Of a DNA stretch of 64,000 nt, positions 56,937 through 64,000 are shown one piece after another. Position 1 is the stretch's first letter; every line of letters begins with the position of its first letter. Made by a program: the position numbers and the translations under genes. The stretch is from positions 735,923 to 799,922 of the forward strand of contig WELB01000028.1 of NCBI GenBank assembly GCA_009602725.1. The letters run 5' to 3'. A model generated the notes under the pieces. It ran no database searches, had not been told where the DNA came from, and saw nothing but the letters and a program-made list of their open reading frames with translations. This stretch comes from Spirogloea muscicola. Its lineage: Eukaryota > Streptophyta > Zygnematophyceae > Spirogloeales > Spirogloeaceae.

Positions 56937-59690
56937 ATGTCCGAGCGCCACGGCCGCCGCGCCGCGGCGGAGCCGCANGCCGACGGCGCGTCCGCGGCGA
57001 CGGCGGCGCAGGCGCTGCGGCGCTGCAGCCGCGCTCGGCGCCGCCTTCCTCGCCCTCCTGTCCGCCTTCCTGCTGCCCGCGGCTGCGCAGCTTCACTATG
57101 TCGCGAACGAGTCGCCCACGGACTTCTGCGTTACATATGTCACCAAGTCTGGGTACAAGTGCCGCGAGTTTCGAGTACGTCCCCGCGTGTGCAAGCACAC
57201 TTCCACAGAAGCACGAAGCAGAGCTGCAGCAGCGTCTACCATGTGCAGGATGAGCCCGTCGCCCTCATCAAGTCAGTGACGTAGCGATTGTAACATTAGG
57301 CTGGTCATGCTGACAGGAAGCTAGGCCTTGGGCCACGCATGTCGCTGCGCCAGGTTGTCACGCAGGATGGCTTCATACTCAACATGCAGCGAATCCGCAG
57401 CCAGAACTTCACCACGTCCGCGGTCCGGCCGCCTCCACAGCCAGCGCACAATGCAAGACCAAGCCCGCAAGTAAGGCAACCTTCGACGTCAGCATCTGCC
57501 AGGACAAGGGGAGCCAACGTGACAACACGAGCACCACCACCACGCTCGACAACATATACGGCAAGCAGGCCAAGGAGAGCCACCGCTACCACACATACAG
57601 CAACTCCAGCCCGTCCTCCCTCACCATCGGTCTCACCGAAGCTGCCGGTGTTCTTAGACCACCCGGTGTTCATCGGAGGCAACTGGTGGTTTGGCTCGCG
57701 GAACAGCTCTCTAAACGTAGGAATGGCGAAGCCGCTGCCGCTGTTCCTAGCAGACCAGGGCTACGAGGTGTGGATAGGGCACCACCGCGGCTCCGAGTGG
57801 TCACCAGATAGCACTCGTTACAGCCGGGATGATCGCGTAAGCAGTGCACGACCTTGTCTCTCAAGATGTGCCCATGTATGTACGCAAAAATAGGCACAAT
57901 CACAACGTGTGTCCTGCTTGGTAGATGTGCTTAATGTCATATGCTTGCGCAGAGATTCTGGGACTGGAGCTTCGACGAGCTGGCACTTCATGACACGCCT
58001 GCTCAGATTCGCCTCATTGCTGGTGTTAGAGGCCATCGAGTCCATTTTGTGGGGTATAACCAGGTCAGCACACCAGTACAGCTGCTCTCCTCGATCTCCA
58101 AGTAGTTATGGTGGCTTGCTCAAAGGTAAATTTCACTAGCATCTTCACGCCATGTCTTCATCGCCCGATGAAGACATGAAGGAAGGAAGGCACATGCTTC
58201 GCTGCTTGTTGTAAGAAGAGTTACAAGCTTCAGCCAGCATTCTATGTCTTACTTACCGTTCAGCATCATGCAACTTTCCGCCAAGCAGGGAGCAGTTGTT
58301 GGCATCATTGCTGCAAGCAGGCTGCAAGCTGTTCAGGAATGTCTTGCCTCGTTGACGATGATTGGACCAATTGCGTACTTAGTTGATGTCAAGTCTACGG
58401 TACTGCGAAATTGGGGGACCTCCTTCACACCTGATAGGGTAAGATGCACCTCATTGCCGTTATTTGTGACATGTGTCATAAGCTTGTATACATCGTTCAC
58501 TCCTTGCTTGACAGTCATGTGCCATGCAATGTGAAGTTAAGGTATCTGCTATCACACAAGCTGCATTCATTGCATCTACGCATGTACTACAAAAGTGCCA
58601 TGAAAGTGATGTATTTGCAACTAACTTTGTCTGCACATTTAATACAGATGATATACGACACTGGATTGCTGGCAACGGAATACAACCTTACAAAGTAGGT
58701 CTTCCTGCCCTCTTGGTGCAGAAAGTAGGCGCTGTATACGCTGTCTAGCTCGAAGTGTCGGATTGGTATAGATCTATTAAGCGAGTACCTGCCAAGCTGA
58801 CAAGTTGTCTCCAAGCAAGTAGGCTCTAGAAGAACCAATACAGTATTTCAGTATCAGTACACAGACGGTGGCCGGAATTGTGAACATGTTCGGCATATCA
58901 ATGACCAATGGTGCATCTCCAGAACAATTTCTCAGCAATGTCACAGGTGTGTGAGCCAATCTGCTTTGCGCACGTCAAATGACCATCCATGATGCCGTCA
59001 CAACTTGCTAGAATGGTCGATGAGCGAAGCAGCCATTGTCTGGTACTGTGTAGGACCAAATTGTTGCATCGATGCGACTGCTGCTGTTAGCTATGCATAC
59101 TCTGGATCAGAGAGTGCGTGGATCGTGTCATCATATCGCAACCTGATCCATCTGCAACAAGGCACGTACAGCTGCAATACTGCACTGAGTGACTTGCTTA
59201 ATAGTGAACCAAGATCGCAGTCGAGCAGAGAAACAGTGTGGGCATGTATGCTCCTTATGCAATAATGCTTAAGAAGCGTGCACCTCAAGTGTGGAGCTTT
59301 CAATCATACACGGAGCAGGGCAGAAATATGATCGTGGAACTCACAATTGCGTGGTGTGCGACTGCTCGTTATGCAGAAATCAACCAAAGCCGCTTTCAGA
59401 TGTGGGACTGGGCCAGCGCACAGCTCAACCAAGAAAACTATGGCAGTACATTACCTCCGCAGTACGATCCAGGCCTTGTCCCAGAGGTGCTGCCCAAGCT
59501 CATCATCAGTGGTGGCAATGACTGGTTTGCGGATAGCCACAATGTCGACCATTTGGCAGAGGCCTTGTCGGGCACACCTGAGCGTGTTGTCATCCCAGAG
59601 TATGCCCACTTGGACCTCATTTATAGCAGGCGTGTTGAGGACGATGTCAACCAACCCCTCCGCAAATTCCTAGACAGACACAACGCCTAG
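56937..59690 (+). CDS. Lipase-family alpha/beta hydrolase with changed nucleophile
   Basis: Acid/gastric-type lipase family (plant triacylglycerol lipase 1/2-like), normally secreted or vacuolar. Exons by phase: 56937-57174, 57219-57271, 57317-57836, 57953-58063, 58289-58438, 58648-58694, 58852-58946, 59054-59165 and 59390-59690. Landmarks: secretory signal (LGAAFLALLSAFLLPAAAQ), CVTYVTKSGYKC, TQDGFILNMQRI, DQGYEVWIGHHRGSEWS, FWDWSFDELALHD, IAYLVDVKS, GPNCCID, then Asp in ISGGNDWFAD and His in YAHLDLIY. The nucleophile elbow, GHSQG in active members, reads G-Y-N-Q-G across the 58063/58289 junction, so the catalytic serine is asparagine. Exon 3 adds about 65 Pro/Thr-rich residues. The ATG at 56937 and the signal peptide are in different frames; an unknown base at 56978 and GC repeats make a sequence error likely. 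Probably a pseudoenzyme, or a gene needing re-sequencing. Confidence 0.85.
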
Positions 59691-60419
59691 CTAGCCTCCC
59701 GTCAGATGTTTGATGATTACAGCCGCACACGCATACCACCTGTCAAATGACAGCTGCAGCTTGACTTGCACCAGCTGTGCATTGGCTGCATTGGTACCAT
59801 TCACGCATATGCATGTCGCTCTATGAGGCATGTGCTTACACAACCCCGACAAGTATCTGCACATCTATTTTCAGGATTGCAGGCTCGTATTTACAATTTA
59901 GATGAGCATGCCTGTCATCTGACAACTGCAGCTTGACTCGCACCATGTCTGCAATTGCTGTATTGGTAGCCTCCAAGTGTGACAAGCGTATGGTGAGGAA
60001 GGCATGTGTGTGACTCATACCTGCAAACAACACTTTCCGAGATAGCAGGCTTTCTTGGTTGACCAGTCACTACCTAAGCATAAACAAGGCTCTCTGCATA
60101 CCCATCACCAGGATGACAAAGATGACAATATTGAGGTGTGGCATGCTAAGCACGAGCAGAAGGTACGACCCTGGAAAGATCTGTTCACTACTTGTGCATG
60201 TATCAGCACTGTGGCTTGTTTGCAGTCTGCACATGAGATCTGCCGCCCTAGGCCAATCCCTCGCCCTTTCTGGGCTGGCACTTGCCAAGTGACGCACAAG
60301 TTCTACATGGATTAGCCAGCATCAAGTTGCCTCAGCTGGACCCCAATTGTATTGTGACATGCATGCATTACAAGAAGAATATTAGGTATCCCAAGCACAG
60401 AATTTAATATAAAGTGGGA
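59691..60419. other. 3' flank of the lipase gene, no gene recognised
   Basis: Two similar segments (CATCTGACAACTGCAGCTTGACTCGCACCA near 59915 and CAAATGACAGCTGCAGCTTGACTTGCACCA near 59744) suggest a small direct duplication. No coding homology. Confidence 0.4.
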
Positions 60420-62780
60420 CTTACGGTTAGTGGCCATGAAAGGCCAGCCCAAGATAAATAACAAGTTCACGTTGGATCAAAGGTCCAACAACCCAACGCA
60501 AATCACTCAGCAGAACAAGCGGCTACCACGACGGTGAGGTCTGGGAGCAATTTGAGTGCTAGCTTCCGGCTATCCGTGCATATAAGTCAGAAGGCCGTCT
60601 AGAAACCAAAGAGGAAGGAAGGCCGTCGAGGGACCAAGTTTGTAGGGCTCTCGTCACTATTGTGGGCTGGCCTCGCACAGCTACCTTCGGACCTTGTCCA
60701 CTCTTCGTTTGGGCTGGCCATCGGCCCCTTTGTATAACCTCGTCCTTCTACGCCAAAAATGAGATAGCTTCATCTGTTGTTGCAAGAGCTGATCGAATCT
60801 GCTCTCCGTGACCTCTGCGACTGGACGCCCTTCAACCTTTAGTCAAATCGTGCACTCCGGGGTAATCAGAGGGCTGATCAGAATCAGAGGGAAAAGCTTC
60901 GCCTTTGTCAAAAGCCAGACGCAGCAGCCAAGGTGTTGAAGTGTCTCTTCCAAATCTGGCCGCGCTTGCTTCTTCCAAAGGGAACAAGGTTGTGAAGAGC
61001 CAGAGGAGGTCATAAGGAGCCGCAGAGGAGTAGTAGCTCCTCCACAGAAAGGTAAGCTCATCGAAATTGGCCGAGGGCTGTAAGAATCCCGCCCGAAAGA
61101 AATTGACAAGGTCCGAGAAGTAGAAGCAGCTCCTTCCGAAGAAGGAAGATAGATTAGAACAGCTCTTCCACTGCTCTTCTTAAAGGGGCGAGGGCTTGGA
61201 AGCCAGCCCCAGAAAATGGACAAGGTCCGAAAGGGCCGGGAAGTGCTTAAACTTATACGAAGCAAGTACCAAGAAGTATGGTCACTTTCAATTTGCCTAG
61301 TGAGAAACAGCTTCTCCAATGTAAGACAATGGCTGTGAGAGGCTAGCACAGAAGTCAGAACAAGGTCTGAAAAGACTGGGACGTAGAATTCAGGGAACTT
61401 CTCTCTGTGACGTCTGCTGATTATCTCAATTACTTCTACTCAGCTAGTGCAGATCGGAGTAACTAGAGGATAGAAAAACGTGGCACTGTCGGAACCGGGA
61501 GGCAGCAGCCAAAGGCGCGGCCTGCCCGCAAGTGCACGGCAAACGCCATGGTAATTGCTCGCCCACAGAGAAGAGGGGCTAGCAAAGCCAGCCCAAAAAA
61601 GAAGAAGTGGCTCTCCCAAAGGGTGCAAGGGCTGTGAGAAGCCAGCCCGAAAAGAATTGACAAGGTTCGAAGGGGCCAAACTACGAGCTAAGCAGCGACT
61701 GCGGGGCCTGAAGAGGCTCTGGCAGAACGGGGGACGATTACTCAGTAGTTACGAGTGAGGAGCCTCACATCCGACAGACTAGAAGAAGAAGAAGTGGCTC
61801 TCCCAATGGGGGCAAGGGCTGTGAGAAGCCAGCCCGAAAAGAATTGACAAGGTTCGAAGGGGCCAAACTACGAGCTAAGCAGCGACTGCGGGGCCTGAAG
61901 AGGCTTTGGCAGAACGGGGGAGGATGGACCACTCAGTAGTTACGAATAAGGAGCCTCACATCCGACAGGCTAGCTGCCGGAAAACTATCCCCCTGACGAA
62001 AGCCGGAGGCCGCAGCGAGAGGCACGGCCAGCACGCTGATGCAAGGCGTGGGCCAAACTAGAATAGACAATAGAGAAGGGCTCGCCCATCGAGTACAGAA
62101 AAGCGCGCCCATAGAAAAGAGGGGCTGGCCAAGCCAGCCCAAAAAAGAATGGACATTGTCCAAAGCCAAAGCAAGAGGAGCCGGAGAAAGGACTACACTA
62201 CAACATACTGCAGAACACAGAAACGATGCAGAGGAAAGCTCAGTACCCGCGAGTGAGCAACATCAGGTCTGAGTAGCTCGCTGCAGGGAAAGAGGCGCTC
62301 CGCCGAGACCCAGAGGCGGCGGCCATAGCACGGCCTGCGCGCGTATGGACGGCGTGGGCAAGGGAGCGTTGAAGCGATACGGCCAGGCGCATGCGGAAGA
62401 CTTGTGCGAGCGACCCGGCGGCGTTGAAGCCGGGCATCGCCCCTGGCAGACCCGGCCGCCAATCAATGGCCTGGCGAGCAAGCCGCTGAATGAGATCCAG
62501 CCAGCGGCTGCCGAAAGCCCCGTGTACATCCATCGCCAGGGCCGCGATCGAAGGGGCCAAACTACGAAGGGGAGCGCAAGCTCTAATAGAGGGAAGGATG
62601 AATCACTCAATAACGAGTGAGGAGCTTCAAATCTGACAGACTAAGCTGGCGGAAAACAATTCCCCTGACGAAAGCCAGAGGCAGCAGCAACAGCATTGTG
62701 TAGGGGCTGGGAAAAGCAGGGGCTGGGAAAAGCCAAGTGCGCGCCCATAGAGAAGAGGGGCTGGCAAAGCCAGCCCACCA
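60420..62780 (-). mobile_element. Array of LINE 3' ends (mostly minus strand)
   Basis: Successive minus-strand 3' ends: UTR cores at about 60435-60470, 61050-61105, 61190-61235, 61325-61360, 61585-61665, 61805-61865, 62105-62160 and 62760-62780. Coding ends include S-D-V-R-L-L-I-R-N-Y-stop (about 61935-61970), S-D-L-M-L-L-T-R-G-Y-stop (62240-62270, preceded by FRMRLAVSLQRSLAHAV and AMDVHGAFGSRWLDLI back to about 62560) and S-D-L-K-L-L-T-R-Y-stop (about 62607-62640). One plus-strand core lies at 60660-60715. Confidence 0.75.
61601..61971 (-). repeat. Recent tandem duplication of a LINE 3' end
   Basis: 61601-61781 and 61788-61971 are direct repeats of about 182 bases with only a handful of differences. 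They share the UTR hairpin, GGGCCTGAAGAGGCT and TCAGTAGTTACGA stretches. The period is about 187 bases. Confidence 0.9.
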
Positions 62781-62896
<116 letters not shown>

Positions 62897-63416
62897 CGAG
62901 CTCGCCAGCGGCCGGGTGTGGGCCGCGGCCGCGAGGCGTGGCTGCCGAGCTGCGCCCCCCAGCCCGCGCACGCAGGACAGATAGCCTTAGCTGGGCGCCC
63001 ACCTCCCTCCTTCAGCTGCCGCCGGCCCTCCGCCGCCCACTCCACGGCTCACAAAGCGCAGCGCCCCCTGCGGGCTTGAGGCTGCCGTGGTCACTGTCGC
63101 CGCCGTTGCAGCGGCGGAGCTTCGTACTGCCATTGCAGCAGACACCTAATTGCGCTGCCGTGCTGCGTCGGGACTGAGCGCAGCAAGTGGTGCGGAATGC
63201 TCACTGCGCTGCTGGCCCTGGCCGTGACCCATCAGACGGGATGCGCTGGGAGCGGCGCCGCAGTGGGGTGGAGCCGCCTTGAGTTCTCATCAGAGAGCTC
63301 GTGCTGAGCTGACGTCAAGGTCGTGTGAAGACAACAGCAGCGCTGCAGCATCAGGAGTGCCGCGCTCTGCCTCTGGCGACCGTCACGGCACCCTGGCCTC
63401 GCTGCTCGAACGCCTG

Positions 63417-64000
63417 ATGGGGCAAGACGGCAGCGCGTCGCCGCCGTCGCCTTCATCGTCACCGCCTCGCAGCTCGCATGCCCGTGGAGTCGCCAATGGG
63501 ACTGTCGGCTCCACCTTTGATGACAACGTCGAGGGGGAGGGCAGGGTGGAAGACACCTACGAGGCCGCCATTGCCGGCATCGAGAGCCTTGACTACGAGG
63601 TCATTGAGAGCTCCCTGTACCGGGAAGACCAGGTGCGAGCCTCCCCCTCTGCTGGCCCGCCGCTGCTAGCTCGCAATGTTTTCGGCCTCAATCATGCAGT
63701 AGCATGTGCGTGTGGATATGGGGCTTGAGTTGCAATTGGGATCCTTCTTGCGGAGCGGCTGAGTGATGAGATAGATAGCTGCTGCTGCTTGGCGTAATCT
63801 GGCGGCAGGCCCGCAGCGGCGCATGGGACCACGCAAGCTACGTCGCGCTCAAGTGGGCCTTCGCCCTCCTTCTCGGCATGGGTTCGGCCCCCCCGCTAGC
63901 CAGCATACTAAGCCGTCAAGCAGCATATGGCCTCTGGACTCCGCTGGTTGCTCAGTCTAGCAGCTCCAACTGAGCAATCTCTCCCTCCCTCGCACCCTGG
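63417..64000 (+). CDS. CLC-type chloride channel/antiporter (5' end only)
   Basis: N-terminus of a plant CLC anion channel or anion/proton antiporter. Exon 1 ends at 63632 and exon 2 runs 63809-63881; the gene leaves the window. Visible family blocks are the acidic N-terminal motif ESLDYEVIESSLYREDQ (plant CLCs read ESLDYE...YREEQ) and ARSGAWDHASYVALKWAFAL, the start of the first membrane helix, ending LLLGMG. The frame is open upstream to about 63270 without an in-frame ATG, so 63417 (MGQDGSASPP) is the first usable start; an upstream exon cannot be excluded. The CLC subtype cannot be told from this part. Confidence 0.85.

Overview
The window comes from the nuclear genome of a green plant on the streptophyte line, probably a streptophyte alga or another non-seed lineage; I could not fix the species. 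The evidence is a set of plant-type genes with many short GT-AG introns (acceptors mostly ending in GCAG): a PTI1-like kinase, a plastid-type 3-ketoacyl-CoA synthase, the plant AP endonuclease ARP, a GH5 glucosidase with fascin-like modules, a plant-type TauE/SafE carrier, NF-YC, EDRF1 and a CLC channel. First exons are very GC-rich and later exons much less so.

Layout. 0-3.3 kb: fragments of one LINE family. 4.4-6.7 kb (-): PTI1-like kinase, 8 exons. 7.2-11.6 kb (-): the only long copy of that LINE, with zinc fingers, reverse transcriptase and a restriction-like endonuclease domain. 11.7-13.5 kb (+): UFC1, whose second intron holds a large LINE-derived hairpin. 15.6-17.6 kb (+): DUF212 acid-phosphatase-related protein. 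18.0-21.2 kb (-): ARP, 8 exons. 22.7-24.2 kb (+): intronless KCS. 24.2-33.4 kb: gene-poor, with LINE ends, inverted repeats and a broken LTR-retrotransposon fossil. 33.5-38.1 kb (-): GH5 gene running into a 518-base assembly gap. 42.0-44.7 kb (+): TauE/SafE carrier. 45.4-47.7 kb (-): NF-YC, head to head with EDRF1 at 48.1-54.4 kb (+). 56.9-59.7 kb (+): lipase-family alpha/beta hydrolase with a changed nucleophile. 60.4-62.8 kb: more LINE ends in minus orientation. 63.4 kb to the end (+): start of a CLC channel.

The genes are unrelated housekeeping and signalling genes and form no cluster. What ties the window together is the LINE family. One near-full copy and about twenty 5'-truncated copies share the same endonuclease C-terminus (ending S-D-L-x-x-L-T-R-G-Y) and the same hairpin-bearing 3' UTR. 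Many lie as inverted pairs, some beside or inside host genes. This is the most unusual content of the window.

Exon borders were read by eye from splice sites, reading-frame phase and remembered family sequences. Where exon lengths close in frame I treat them as reliable; uncertain starts are flagged.
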